A DNA stretch of 64,000 nt from Callaeas wilsoni (lineage: Eukaryota; Chordata; Aves; Passeriformes; Callaeidae): contig VWPU01002071.1 in assembly GCA_013398955.1 (NCBI GenBank), forward strand, positions 310,001 through 374,000, read 5' to 3'. Positions within the stretch are counted from its first letter, which is position 1. Each line of letters starts with the position of its first letter. The notes below the pieces were generated by a model, which was given only the letters and a program-made list of their open reading frames with translations, was not told the DNA's origin and made no database searches. The position numbers were made by a program, and so were the translations under genes. Positions 24,795-37,577 of this stretch are shown piece by piece.

Positions 24795-25504
24795 AAATTA
24801 CCATAGGTTACCAATTAAATTAATAATTTTAAACCATTGTTTAAAATAATGTGTATATTCAAGATTACTGTGATCTTAAGAATTTTGGAATTTCTTAGGT
24901 AAAAGAATACAAAATGAAGTTTTACTTCACTGGTACAAAGAAATTAGTGGCTGAGATCTGCTATTGTAGGATTAGAAGTTATAGAGGTAGGTTCTATAAG
25001 CAGATACACTTATGAATATAATAAAATGTTTTTTTTCTCTAAGTAATAGTAAAAAGTAAAAATCACGGAGAAAGGACAACTATGAAGTTAATATTCTCAT
25101 ATTTAGGTTTAGTAGCTTGCAGTATATACTTGTCACAGTCTTTTAAAACTAGTTAAACTCATAACTCAGGGATTTTGATCAAGGATATTTCTGTGTTTAT
25201 GGTTATTGGAGGTAGATATATCATGCCAGATGCAGCAGCCCATGAGAGGTGAGGCTGCTGATTCTTTATGTCCCCGGGCCCAGCCAGCAGTGAGCCTGAA
25301 CGTGTATTGCCAGCATGTACATGCAGAATGAATGTATATGTGACACGTATACATAACATCTTAAATATATAAAAACACATATGCATTGCCTGCCACACAA
25401 CTCACAGACTCCAGAGTATTTACCTGAGAAAGAGTAAGAAAGAAGGCATCATCTGGAATTCCAGGTCCAGGTCCTGAGGTCTCCAGTACTAGTAGTATGT
25501 AGAC
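24795..25504. other. AT-rich non-coding stretch
   Basis: No family was recognised. The frames at 25159-25398 and 25166-25354 (both minus) overlap each other in different phases. Confidence 0.4.
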
Positions 25505-25725
25505 ATGCTAACAACTAGTTTAATAAAGGACCATAGGGATGATTAAGGAATTGGAGCATTTGTCGTATGAGGAAAATCTGAGAGTTGTAAGTGCTCAGCC
25601 TGGAAAAAAAGAATGTTCAGAAACATCTTAACAATGTATATAAATATCTGGGGTGTGTATGTAAGGAAGATGCACCAAGGTTCTTCTCTGAGTCCCTTCC
25701 CATCTTAATGATTCCATGTTGATGT
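25505..25725 (+). mobile_element. CR1 LINE 3' fragment, diverged
   Basis: 'Gagcatttgtcgtatgaggaaaatctgagag' and 'gctcagcctgg' at 25555-25602, then 'tcccttcccatcttaatgattcc' at 25694-25716, follow the order of a CR1 3' region on the plus strand. It has many substitutions and gaps. Confidence 0.65.
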
Positions 25726-27652
25726 GATTTTAATACTTATTCATTTCAAAATGGATTATATAGTTCACTTCACCATTTTCAGAACATGTAATTCCAATAT
25801 CTAGTCAATTTTTCCCCCCACAGAAAAATCCAGTCTTCCACAGGTAATTTAGCTTGTAAGACTTCTAAGCGTATATCAGATATAAGTATAGGTACATTTT
25901 AATATAGGTATTTTTTAATATAGGTATAGGTACATTTTTTAATAAATACACATAATTGTCCTTAACTGTATATAAAAAAAGAAAAAAAAAATTAGAAGGT
26001 GTTATATGAAGATAGGACAAAGATGTTGAAGTGTTTAAGCAAACACTTATTTTAAGTGAGCAATCAGTGGCTGCTGCTCAAAATTTTTTTCATTCTGCAC
26101 ATATAAACAGTTAGGAAAATCTTCAGTTACTTGATGAGATTCAGTCTGAAACCTAAATTTAGATGTCGAGACCTTCTTTGAGCCAATTATCTCAACTTCT
26201 CTCACAATTAGTAGAAGCTAAGTTGAGATCTAGTGTCCCATAAATAAATTGCCGGTGATTTTTTTTCCATTTTCTTAGTGTATTCCTCTTGATCTCCAAC
26301 AGTCAGTTTAGAAAGGCATGTATTTTCCACAGCTCCTGTTTTTAAACTATTAGATATATATTGAACTATAATCAAATAATTATCAAGCTTTATTTTTTTA
26401 CAAATTAAATCAAAATTAAATAACAACATTATAAATATCATTAGGCAGTCTTTCTTCTTGGAAGAAGAGGACCAAAACCTAATATAAATAAATGTGGTAA
26501 GGTATTTGAACACATTATCAGTCAAATAAGTCCTGTGGGTTACACAGCAGTACTAAAAAGTGACAAAGCTAAGCTTGTTAACTAAGAAAATCTAATTTAA
26601 CTAAGAGAAAAAGTATAATAGATAGTTCTATTTTGTATTTTGTGAGAGGAAAGATGTGTTATATGAAGGGATGATTGAGTATTTTCCCCTGTATCAGCAG
26701 CTAAAAATATTATATTAGTAGCCAAAACAATTTCTTGAAAACTTGGATTCTGAAAGCTGTAGTTTACAAATCTTTAAAATTAATAACTAATTACATACTA
26801 CAGAAATTCCCTTTTTAAAAAATTAGGTATTTTTGGTGCTATGCTAATATTCCAAAAGGGAAAGAAGATGAATTAGAGGTGTGTTTTTAATTTTCTGTAT
26901 CCTCCTGGAAAGAGACCAAAAGAGAAGATGATTTAATAGAATACACAGCACTAAATGAATATTTAAGTCTTTGTAGAACTAGTGTAATGATACCTTGGGG
27001 GCGATAGCACTTATAAGCATCTAGGGAAAAGAAAATAGTTCAATTTTTACTTCATACATTTGCTTGGATGTTCTGATAATAATTTTCATGAACATGATAA
27101 TTTAAGACTGCCCAGTTACATTTTCAAAGGGCTATTTCAAAGGTAAAAATACAGCCATTTCTCTTATTTAGTTTGTTTAAGTTATCAGTAAAAAGGAGTT
27201 TTAATTTGAAATGGCACAGGACTAGCTATTTTATTGCATTTTTAGTCCTTACATTAATATGATTAAGTTCATCTATCTCTACTTTTTGTGCTGCAGTTTA
27301 CTTCATTGTCTATTGGCATTGCTAGGATTTTAATGGTGTCCTGTGGACCTGGAAGATATCCTGTAGATTTTTACACATAATTACACATCTACCTCTATTT
27401 GATTTACTTGCTATATTTTTAATTTTTTATGACTTTGTTGTTGAGATCAGATTATTCTAATCACACCTTGAATAGCTCTTTGAAGTCCTTTATTTTGTTT
27501 TGATGATTCAGTTTGGAGAAATAATTAGTGGCTTTTACTGTTCTCAAGAACCAGGAGGCTCTGAAGGATCACTAGAAAGGAACCTATTATTTACAAACAT
27601 GACATTAGACATCAGCTGAGATAATATATCTTTTGATAACCAAGAGCAATAA
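25726..27652. other. AT-rich non-coding stretch
   Basis: No family was recognised. Around 25885-25945 the phrases 'ataggtacattt' and 'taatataggta' are repeated two to three times. The 105-codon minus-strand frame at 26208-26525 lacks features. Confidence 0.4.
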
Positions 27653-27955
27653 AATCACAGAATCATAGAGTTGTTGAAATTGGAATGCACCATTTTTGAT
27701 CATCTACTCCTGTTCAAGTAGGGTCAGGCAGTTCTTGTTTTATATTATTTTGTCCAGTCAGGTTTTGAATACCTCCAGGGGTATCTCTTTTGGGCACCTG
27801 TGTTTACTACCCTTAGAATAAATATTTTTGCTTTTGTGAAGACTAAATGTCATGGATTTCAGTTTGTGTATATTGACTCTTGTCTTTTCACTGGACAACA
27901 CTGAAAAGAGCCTGGTTCCCTCATCTTTCTTCCCTTCCACCAGGTATATTTGAGT
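27653..27955 (-). mobile_element. CR1 LINE 3' portion, diverged
   Basis: 'Aatcacagaatcatagagttgttg' at 27653-27677 is the reverse complement of a CR1 3' terminus. 'Gatcatctactcctgttcaag', 'ggttttgaatacctccagggg' and 'aagagcctggttccctcatc' follow in CR1 order. No frame survives. Confidence 0.85.
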
Positions 27956-28913
27956 CAAAATAGAAAAATAGTCACTTTCAGAGCGCAGATTGTCTCATTT
28001 AGCACATATCTGACATACACTGGTTACGTATTAACTTCCTGAACAGAAAAAGACTCTAAAGTGCCCAGGTCAAAAGTAGGTTTCTGTATTACAGCTGTCT
28101 AAAGTTAAATGAGATAACCCCTCTCTAGCCTCTCAACACTTCAATTAAATACATACTTATTCAAATTATAAACTCATAGCTTCACATGCTTTAAACTTTT
28201 CTAGCAGTACAAACACTGTCATTCCCAACAATATAATTGCAAGGTAAATGTAAGTGTAAGCACAAGCCCACCTACACATTAGATCATGAGCAAATGCATA
28301 CTCTGTGTCGACAGAATTCATTATGTAAATATCAGCAAGGAGAAAGTTGCTTCTAGTGACACAAGCTGGAGCAGACCAAAGGGAAACAATCTAGAAGTCA
28401 GTCAGTACAGCAGGAGAGTTTACATAGTTTAGGTCAAACTGGAAGACTTGTAAAATCAAAGATCCATTAGAAAGGCAATTTCATTAAAAGATAGTGAACA
28501 TTATTTCTGTGAAGGCTGTCTTACAAGTTGGCACAGTTTGGTGTGTGATAATCAAAGAAAATACTTGTCACACAAGCAAATTTCTTGCTATTTCTGATGA
28601 GAGAGCTTTCCAAAAGAAATGGTATTACATATCATTGAGCAATAGTTCTGACATTGGCCTAAACTTTTAGGCTTGGTAATACCAGATTTATAAATGCTGG
28701 CCTGAAAGTCAAATTCTGATCATCTCATTGACATATCATAGTGACATTTCTAAAAATTTGCACAACTATCAGCAAGTAATTTTAATAGAAAAGTAGAAAC
28801 CTGTATTGTCTGTGAGGTATAAGTGTATAAAATGGCAGTTACATAACAGATGTAATAACAAATATTTCTCTTAAGAGCAATAGTTCTGCCTAGGTCTTAC
28901 TTGAGCTCTCATA
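27956..28913. other. AT-rich non-coding stretch
   Basis: Nothing recognised. Confidence 0.45.
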
Positions 28914-28986
28914 TTCTTTTCTTTTCTTTTCTTTTCTTTTCTTTTCTTTTCTTTTCTTTTCTTTTCTTTTCTTTTCTTTTCTTTTC

Positions 28987-29017
<31 letters not shown>

Positions 29018-29053
29018 CTTTTCTTTTCTTTTCTTTTCTTTTCTTTTCTTTTC

Positions 29054-29084
<31 letters not shown>

Positions 29085-29139
29085 CTTTTCTTTTCTTTTC
29101 TTTTCTTTTCTTTTCTTTTCTTTTCTTTTCTTTTTTTTA
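28914..29139 (+). repeat. Long (TTTTC)n microsatellite, about 226 bp
   Basis: About 44 pentanucleotide units are nearly pure. They are broken only by two six-T variant spacers at 28992-28997 and 29059-29064, and the array ends in a T-rich tail. One strand is pure pyrimidine and the other pure purine. The 112-113 codon frames across it on both strands encode only FLFFS or KEKKR repeats and are artefacts. Confidence 0.98.
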
Positions 29140-31124
29140 TGTTCTAATCTGTAGAGTGAAATTAGAGATTTCATTTTGTGAGACTGATGAAATGGTGGTT
29201 TATTTGAATTATTTTTTTCTCTGTTCACAATGTGTTCTTTAAATTATTTTTGTCCATTCTAGAAACAAACTTCTGTTTTGTGCTTTTCTATTTGTTTTGA
29301 TTGTCAATTGTAATAATCTAAATGCCACAAGAATTGCCTATTCTTTCTCATTTGTTTCGTCATGTTTGGACACCTCTATTGGCCAGCCAAACATCTCAAA
29401 AATAATCCGCATAATTGCATTTCACATATCACAGACACTCCTGTTGTGGATGCAATAATGCACTTCACTTGTAAGAGAGAAGTTGCAGTATGCTTATTGA
29501 TATAAACCGGCATTTAAGAAAGGTTTATAATAAATGAGACAGGTTTATAATAAATTGTTTAACAAGATTTCATGGCAAGATGCACTTGATTACTTACTAC
29601 CTAGAGGATGGGGTAAGCCAGGCTCATTGGAGGCCCTCCCTTTGGGTCACAAAGTTCAGAGATGACTTTCTTTCTTAACTTCTACTCAGAAGAGTCTGGA
29701 CACATCTGAATAAAGTCCTAGTCCCAGACTTAGTCAAACCTTTGTGTGTGGATTATATGTGCACATTGAATCTAAGATATAACCTTATCAAAGTTTACAA
29801 AGTCCAGTAAGATATTAGACCCTTATGGAGGATCTGTTGAGGCAAGAAATTTCTCAGTATTGAGGAGTAAGGAATCTCTGTGGCAGGCATAAACTTGAGA
29901 GATGTCCATACTCAGTGTAAAATCCTGTGGTGCAGTCCTCTGCCATGCGGGATTGCTCAAAGGGCTCTTGGGCTGCTCTCTGTTTCTGGGGCAAAATGAT
30001 TGACTCATAGTCTTATTTGCATACTGACTAGAGACGTTAGCTTCTTCCAAATTTGGCTTGAGTTGGACGTCTACCAGCACTGTGATTAAGTTAGGTGCAT
30101 TGTTGAAATTAGCCCTTGGCTGTTGTACTGCTATCTGCCTCCCCCAAATCTACTTTGAGCTTTGCAGCCATCATTGCCAAATGCATCCATTACAATTGCC
30201 ATTGGTGGTTATCACTTGAGTAGGGGAATAGAGGTCAGTTTGGGGGTGGAAGGAAGAACACCATAACGATTCCTTAAAAAGCAGAAGATCATTTCTATTG
30301 CATCTTTACCAAGAATGTAAATGTAAATTTAAATTTAAATTTAAAAATAAATTTCTGAGGTTTAATTGATACAAATTAATAATTAAATTTTGAGACAGGT
30401 GAAAGACATGCAAATTACATGTATTTGCTTTGGTCTTCATGTTCAAAAATAAATAAATAGGTAAGTAGACCACAAGAATTTATTCCTTTAGAAAAAATAT
30501 TGCAATTGCAATTGTTTATTTGGTCTCTCTGAAAATGCTCCTGGAAGGCTCATTATTCATGTAAACATATGACTGATATGTATGCAGAAATTTTGCAGTA
30601 TCAAATTTTCTTTATTTATAAACATTGGTGTCACCCAGAAACAAAACAGTAACTGTGATGGCCATTCATAAATTATGAATTCAGTAAAATAAATTGTTAA
30701 AACATGATCTAAATAACTACTATGTAAGCAAAACTGTAAATTAAGAAATATCCATTTCAGGTCAGTTTAGAATAAGTAGCAACCCTTCACTGCCCAGCTT
30801 CTTTATTCACTATCATAAAAGGTTGACACAAGTGGGAAGTTTGCTGATTTTTTAATGTATCTTGCCTGTATTACCAAAACTGAAAATATGCTATAGCATG
30901 AGAAAAAACCCCAGCCACCAAGAAAACAAACACACACTCCTCCCCGCAAACCCAACAAAAAACTAAACTGAAACCCCAACACGTAGAATTGTGAGATGTA
31001 TGGAAAGTTGTTTAAAATTAACAGCATGATGTCTTGTGATTTATGTTCTGTCTGGAGTCCAGGAACATACCTAAATATGTATCTCATTCGATCCATTAAA
31101 TAAGGTAAATACTGGGATTCAGCA
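29140..31124. other. AT-rich non-coding stretch
   Basis: No gene was seen. (AAATTT)n-like sequence lies at 30324-30354, a 'caattgcaattg' palindrome near 30502-30513, and A/C-rich low-complexity sequence around 30900-30980. Confidence 0.4.
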
Positions 31125-31275
31125 CCATCCAGAAAAAAATAAGCACTGCAGAAGGCTTCTCAGAGAGGCTGTGAATTTCAAAAGTTTATTGTAGAAGGAC
31201 CAGAGCAATCTGATTTAATTTTGATCTTGATATTGCTTTAAATGAAGACTTGGACTAGATGATCAGAAATAATGA
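31125..31275 (+). mobile_element. Probable old CR1 3' remnant
   Basis: 'Agaggctgtgaatttc', 'gagcaatctgat' and 'gacttggactagatgatcag' occur in the order and orientation of a CR1 3' end. It is heavily decayed, so the call is tentative. Confidence 0.5.
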
Positions 31276-31844
31276 ATTTGTGAAATATGTAATTATTAAT
31301 GCAGGATGATAGAATTCCACAGTGTTTCACATACTGTTTAATTTAAAATAAATTTTCTTTCTTAAAGATCTTAGTTGTATTTAAACTGTTGGGTTACTTA
31401 AACTATTCCAAACGTGAAAGACTTCAATCCTGGATTATTTTAATGAACTCTGCTTTTTCAGCTTCTTTCCAACCATTTAAAGTTATGTCAAGAGGTTCCC
31501 TGGATACATGTATACCTAGGCAACTCCATTCTTCATTAATAGTTTAGGATCAGTTCCTTTCAGATTAATGACAATTACTCTGTGAAGGAAGAATGATACC
31601 TTAGGTGTGATCTCTGATAAGCTTAGATTGAATCATAAAAGACGTATACTTCAAATATTTTGAAATTATGTCTTACAATATGGAAAAAAAATGGAAAAAA
31701 AAAAAAAAAAGAAGAAGTCTTAAAGTAAAAGAGAAAAATATGCACCTAAGATTCAAAATGACTTAGGAGAATAAAGAAGGAGCTGGCATGAAGGAAGAAC
31801 TTGACGATGAAATGTATGTTCCTGTACATGACCAAATAGAATAG
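31276..31844. other. AT-rich non-coding stretch
   Basis: Contains an A-rich run at about 31684-31710; otherwise nothing recognised. Confidence 0.4.
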
Positions 31845-32238
31845 ATTATTTTTCAGTTGGAAGAGAACTACAGTGATCATCTAGTCCAACTGCCTGAACA
31901 CTTCAGGGCTGACCAAAGTTAAAGTGTGTTATTAAAGGCATTGTCCAAATAAATGCCTCTTAAACTCTGACCACCTCCCTAGGAAGCCTGCTCCAGTGTT
32001 TGATTACCCATCGCATAAAGAAATGCTTCCTCATTTTGCCTGTAAACCTCTCCTGACAGTTTTGAACCGTTTCCCTGTATCCCATCACTGAATAGTGGGA
32101 GAAGAGATCAGCACCTCTCTCAACAATTCCCCTCCTCAGGAAGATCTAGAAAGTAACGAGGTCACCCTTCATTCTCCTTTTCTCCAAACTAGACAAGCCC
32201 AAAGTCTTTAACTGCTCCTCTGTTTCTCTCTAACATTG
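31845..32238 (-). mobile_element. CR1 LINE 3' portion
   Basis: 'Agttggaagagaactacagtgatcatctagtccaactg' at 31855-31892 is a textbook reverse complement of the CR1 3' region. It is followed by 'gaccacctccctaggaagcctgctccagtg' near 31970-31998, 'agaaatgcttcctcattttgcc' and 'gtcacccttcattctccttttctcc'. It is 5'-truncated and carries no coding frame. Confidence 0.9.
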
Positions 32239-35200
32239 TCAGAGAGAAAAGAAATTTAAAAGTGTTTTAAAATACTGTTGAATTAAAAAGATTGTAATCT
32301 GTGGTATTTCTGCTCAAATTTTGGTGGAGAAAAGAATTTTTCAGTGTGATGGATAGATTTAAAAATAAGTAAATTTGTGGAGGTTTATGGACTATTTTAT
32401 ACTGAAAATACTGAAATAAACTCTTCCCAAGTTTCATATTTTTACCTCTAGTTCTTGGGAGCAAGATGGAGAGACAGTGTGAAACTATTAATTGATTTCA
32501 GAAAGAGTTGCAGTCACTAAAAATTTAATCTTCTTGTAAAATTAGTCTTTACTTTTAGATCTTTGTGATTTGATTTTATACTAGCAAATAATAAAGAAAA
32601 TGACAGAATATAAACCTCTAAAGTGATTTTTTCTCTCCCTAAGGCTACTGAATATCTTTTCCTCTCAAACCCATATTTTGTCCTTTCAAGGTCACTCTCA
32701 TTAAATTTAGTTGGTGTTTAATTTTTAAGCTGCTCCCCATTTGATGTAGATGCCAACTGTGTGTGAGGAATAATAATTTTTCTGCCAGTCAGAAGAAATT
32801 TGATTTAATTGACTTTTATCCTGAATCATGTCATTAAACTTCAAGAAGATTCATAATTAATTATTTACAGGGGACATATCATGTTTCATCCAGTGCAAAA
32901 TCTTAAATGCATGGACTGGAGAGTACAGTATTTTAACAGTTGAGTTTGTAGCAAGGTAGAGGTAAGGATGGACTTCAGATATATATACAACCTTTTAAAA
33001 ATATCTTCTCTTTTATAAAAAAGTTAGGGGCAATGAGAAGTGGTGGTGTAGCATAACTGCTTTCACCTCAACTTCATTTTAAAAGTTTAAACTTAACAAA
33101 GCATAAGTAACTATAATAAAATCCTCCTGAAAGAGCACAGCATGTCTCCTTCGTAGTGTTCTCCATCAGTTCTGATTCAGAAAACGGTGACTGCCACTAA
33201 GGGCGGTCTCTTTAGAAATTTAACAGTCCAGTTCAGAGAAAACTAACCCACAAGGGTTACAAAGATTCAAACACCACAGGACCTAGTAGGGAAGCTATTG
33301 TAATTGGCTTTCCACTGCTATCCTTAGCTATAAGAAATGTGTCACTATCAGAGAGTCTTGGACCCCTTGTGGGCTGTAAGAACACTTGGAGATTTGAAAT
33401 GACAGAGTAGAGGCCTGGAGTGCGTGCAGTAAAAATGGCAGAAGAGCTCTGTTGTGTCTGTATGCAATTTAATTGCAGTGTTTTGCTGTAACATTTTATA
33501 GCAGTAAGAAGGTATCTGGAGGACCTATACAAGCACATAAGTTTCATTTGTACTGGCTTTCTTCTGAAGTCATTTTCCAAGTTCAATATTCTCAATAATT
33601 ACCTATCTTAGTTATTGGAAAAGTTCTACTCTATGAGGGCCAATGAATATAAATGCTCCATGTCATAGCCACACATGGTTATAACATTGCTAGTCAAATC
33701 TCTGCAAAGGTATAAAGAATATTATATCTGCAACAAAAGATCCAGCAGATCAATCTACTACTACTGCTACTAATACTTTTGTATATATCTAGGCTTGATT
33801 AAATTTACCTTTAGACAATATGAAGCTAATCAAAATCTATTGACAGAATCCCTTTTGTGATGGTCTGTATCAGCATAACTACAACAGGCTTCTCTTCACA
33901 CCAGAATAATCTTATATTGTGTGAAGGAAAGAGCTTAGAAGAAATGTTTAGGGCTCAAATTGGAGTCTTCAGTTAAAAAAAGATAGTTTTGCAGTTAAGC
34001 ACTTTGAAGTAAAGCTGTAAATAGAGGTGACTCAACTGTCATGTAAAAATATTTTATGTTTTTAGCCAAAAACACATTTCTGCAGAAAAATTTTGGTCTG
34101 TGAAATAATAAAATTGTTTTAGTAATAATCTGGTTCTGCTCTCAAGGTAATTAGCATAAAATTAAGCATTTAATGAAGAATATACACTAAAATGTTAGTG
34201 TTAGAAGAACTGCTTTTGTCAAACAATTTTTATTGAACTACAATAGGTTCCAATAAAAATAAATGAATAAAGGTTTCTCTACACAAACTAATGATTTCCT
34301 GCAATGTCTTTGCTGATCATATTGTATTCCTGCAATTTTTATTTGTCTGTATGATATGAGGTATATTTTGTGGCAGTGTTTAATAGTAATTTTTTTAAAA
34401 AAATGTAATTGTAAATAAATGCTTTAAAACAAAAAGCAACCTCAGTATGGGCCAAATCCTAATAAAAAAGAAGCCCCAAAATGCCTAGCATTATTTTACC
34501 TACTTTTTGCCTTCTGTCAGGGGGAATCCATCTCCAAATAGGTGCTATGCTTCCTTTCAGTATCAGAGCATTTTATTTGCTCTTTGACTACACATTTATT
34601 TCCCTTTAAAATATCTCCTAGACAGGTCACATGCTCCAGAAGAAAGAAAGGCTATTCTTTCCCTGAAAAGCAACTAAGTGTATCTAGGAGAAAGAAGACT
34701 CCAGAGTACAGGATGTGACTGTAGCAGCAAATATCATAACAGGAAGGAACTATGAAATAGCAGCTCAAGCAGAGACTGGAAAAAGAGACTTGGTAGGCAC
34801 CTTAAGGGATGTCAGCTTATAAAATACTTTGAATTAATTAAAAATAGGCCTGAAAGCTGACACCCGTTCTACAAAGTCCCAACACTAAAAGAAGAAAAAC
34901 TTCCTATAATTTTTTTTTTAACTTGTATTCCTACCTTAACTCCTTACTTAAAGCTTTCTCCATTTATTAGATAATCTGAATGATTTTTTCATAAGGCAGG
35001 TCCCTGAAAACAAAATGAGTAAATCTGCCTCAAAGATCTTGCTGACTAAATATGCATTTACAGTGACTTAATATTTATCTACATGAAGTTGTAAGAATAA
35101 CTGAACTTCTGCTCCCTTTAAGCCTGAAAACTGATTGAATTACTTGGTTGTGACTTAACTCTATGTTATTAAGCACAAGGAGAATTTATAAATTTTTTTC

Positions 35201-37005
35201 CCCACAAAATTTGATTTGTTTTAATTGGCCCTGATTATCTCGAAATCCAGAACCCAGAATGACAACTTACTGAGTGGAAAACTACCAAAACTGGCTGTCA
35301 TGATGGATTGGGTAATTTCACTCAGTACTACTTGGAGAAATGTCTTATTGTGCAGTTTTAAATGCCAACATTTCTTTTTCAAAGAGGAATAAACTTTTCT
35401 GATTCCTATTTAAAGCAAATAAGGATAAGTAAACAGTATCATAACCTTACCTTTTATTAAACAATTAAATCTTCAAAACTCACATTCAAATCATGGAAAA
35501 CCTACATCAGATTATTTAATTTATCTAATCAGTTTCAAATTTCACCATTATATTTTCAAGAGAACTACCTAACTGCATATTGTAGCTCATATAGATGGTG
35601 CTTATATAGTGAGGTACTTTTAAAGGATGTTTCTCCTTTGCGTTAAAACAAATGCACAAAAATGTGTGCTAGATAGAGACATAGAAAGAATAAATGTGTT
35701 TCTTAAGATTAATTATTAGGACAGACATCTAGGATAGGAATATCACAGATTTTTCAATTTCAGAATCAAGTTCTACTCACTGTTTTATCAGATTACTCCA
35801 GCATAAAATGTAGAAAACATCCCTTGAACAGCAGCTGAATTCCATCCATCACTTCTGCTAATCAAGTTGCCTTCCTGTAAATTATATGATTTACCTTTTG
35901 ATGTATGTTGATTTTCCACAGTTAAATGGACTGGTCTCAATAACTTCTCTTACCAGTCAGCTCAAAGTTTTAACTTAGGAGAGAACACACTTCTGAGGGT
36001 AGGATTTTGTTGAACTAAATCCCCTGTGACACATCAGGAGTTTAAATAGGATATTCAATGGCCTTAATAAGTGCTGCTTGTGAGATATGGTGTAACACAG
36101 AAGCACTGACTCCTGCAGGTATGCTCTTTTTGAAATGACAGTGGATAATGTCTTTATGTAGCATGAGGTACAAGGTGTGAATGAAGCTGTTTACCACATA
36201 GGTTTCACATCTTGTCTTTCCAAAGAACTCCCGAGTGGCATGTGAAAAGATAAGCACTGTGAAAATCTAGGAGCTGCTGACTGACTGAGGTACTCCTGTT
36301 CTCCCTGCAAGTCATCATGGGTCGCTGTTACTTCCCTTGGATCTTTGGATCCAAGAGTAAGATAGATGCTCATTGTTCCAGAATCATTGGCATATTGGGT
36401 ATGTCACCCAAGACTGTTCAATTGAAAATAGAATAACTGTCATTCCTATTACAAGATTCACTCTTTCTATATAGGAAAGGCATTAAAAACTACTTTTTAA
36501 ATGCCAGTAGTGTTTGAGTCAGATTACTGTCTGCTAAGACATGGAAAAACGAAGGAGATTCTGACCATGAGGTTACTTTATCTGGGGAACTGTAGTGTAC
36601 AAGACTACAAATGTATGTGGGTTAGCCATTTTTCTGGTTTGTTACCAAGCTGCTGAAAGGTTTTGTCATCTTGTTTTGCAGGTGAACAAGTTTGGACCAT
36701 TTTTTTCTAATATTCATACTGACGTAGAAACATGAAGTTCAAGTTTGCTTCCTTTAAGTTAATTTTGACCTTCTAGAGAGAGCTAGAAAAAGGCCTACAC
36801 GTCTTCTATTAGTCATGTACCTGGACCTCAACTTAAACACTTTCAGCAGGCTGTGTACCTCTTTCGTGATTTCTGGACAATAATGCATGGCAACTCTTCA
36901 CAAAACATTGACTTAGGGAAACAAATTTTCTGCATTATTAACCTTGTAAAATAATCAAAGATCTATTTATTCATCTCAATTCCTTTTATTTTGTTATTTT
37001 GTGAG
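32239..37005. other. Long AT-rich non-coding stretch
   Basis: About 4.8 kb hold no recognised gene or repeat family. The section 33180-33600 is less AT-rich and carries a 112-codon minus-strand frame, but that frame shows no domain-like composition. Frames near 36042-36373 overlap in different phases. Confidence 0.4.
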
Positions 37006-37341
37006 TGTTATCCATCTGTGGGCTTCCAAGCAGGGGTTCAGAGATGCAGCGAGGCAGGAGTCCAGAGTGAGGAATGAATTATTTATTAAATTTACAATAC
37101 CATTTATATATTCTAGTTCCATAAAGCAATTGAACAGTGTTCACACTTCTCCTAGGGTGATTGGTCAAAGTCTCAGACATTCATTTAGAAATGTTTTTTC
37201 CTAATATAATGTGCACAAGGTCAGAAGATACCAGATATGAATGCCATTTTCAAAAACCCTATCTATTGTTTACATAGCTTACACAGCAAAGGAAAAGTTC
37301 TCACAGAATGAATGCAAGAAGAGAAAATTTCCCTGCTAACA
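37006..37341 (-). mobile_element. Probable solo LTR, minus strand
   Basis: Read on the minus strand this tract shows the order expected of a retroviral LTR. A CCAAT box (plus-strand ATTGG, 37160-37164) is followed about 50 bp on by a TATAAA (37103-37108) and about 20 bp further by AATAAA (37082-37087), then a short 3' part. An AATAAA placed just upstream of a short R region is known from some retroviral LTRs. It closes with TG/CA-like ends (plus-strand TG at 37006, CA at 37340-37341), but no matching target duplication was found. No internal genes adjoin it. The boundaries and family are uncertain. Confidence 0.5.
37082..37108 (-). promoter_or_regulatory. TATA box and poly(A) signal of the minus-strand LTR
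   Basis: On the minus strand TATAAA (37108-37103) precedes AATAAA (37087-37082) by about 15 bp. A CCAAT box lies upstream at 37164-37160. Confidence 0.45.
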
Positions 37342-37447
37342 GCATTTCAGCATCCACATCCATCAGTGTAACAAATCTTTATTTCTGATACCAGCAGATC
37401 AGAACATTTATAAAAAAAGATCACAGATGGGTGGAACAGGAATCCAC

Positions 37448-37577
37448 TAGGATCACGGAATATTCAGTTGGGAGGAACTCACAACCATTACTGAGTACAA
37501 ATCTTAAGTGAATGGTTCACGTATGCAACCCTGTGACCTTGGCATTATTAGCATCGTGCTCTAACCAACTGATCTAT
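37448..37577 (-). mobile_element. tRNA-Ile/CR1 SINE, TguSINE1-like
   Basis: On the minus strand, 37575-37525 reads as the 5' two thirds of a tRNA-Ile(AAT)-like sequence: an A-box-like 'cagttggttagagca', then 'cgatgctaataatgccaagg' spanning the anticodon arm, then a decayed B-box region. It is followed by 'tgtgagttcctcccaactgaat' and 'attccgtgatcct' at 37485-37449, which match a CR1 3' end. A tRNA-Ile head joined to a CR1 tail is the structure of TguSINE1 in passerine birds. The acceptor stem is missing and the T arm is mutated, so it is not a functional tRNA gene. Confidence 0.75.

Noticed and set aside
28890..29242. Frames of 112-113 codons on both strands
   Set aside because: They translate a pentanucleotide microsatellite (lysine/glutamate/arginine or phenylalanine/leucine/serine repeats).
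33257..33595. A 112-codon minus-strand frame in a less AT-rich section
   Set aside because: No domain, composition or splice support; kept only as a place to check conservation.
37525..37577. tRNA-Ile gene
   Set aside because: The acceptor stem is absent, the T arm is mutated and a CR1 tail follows, so it is the head of a SINE, not a tRNA gene.
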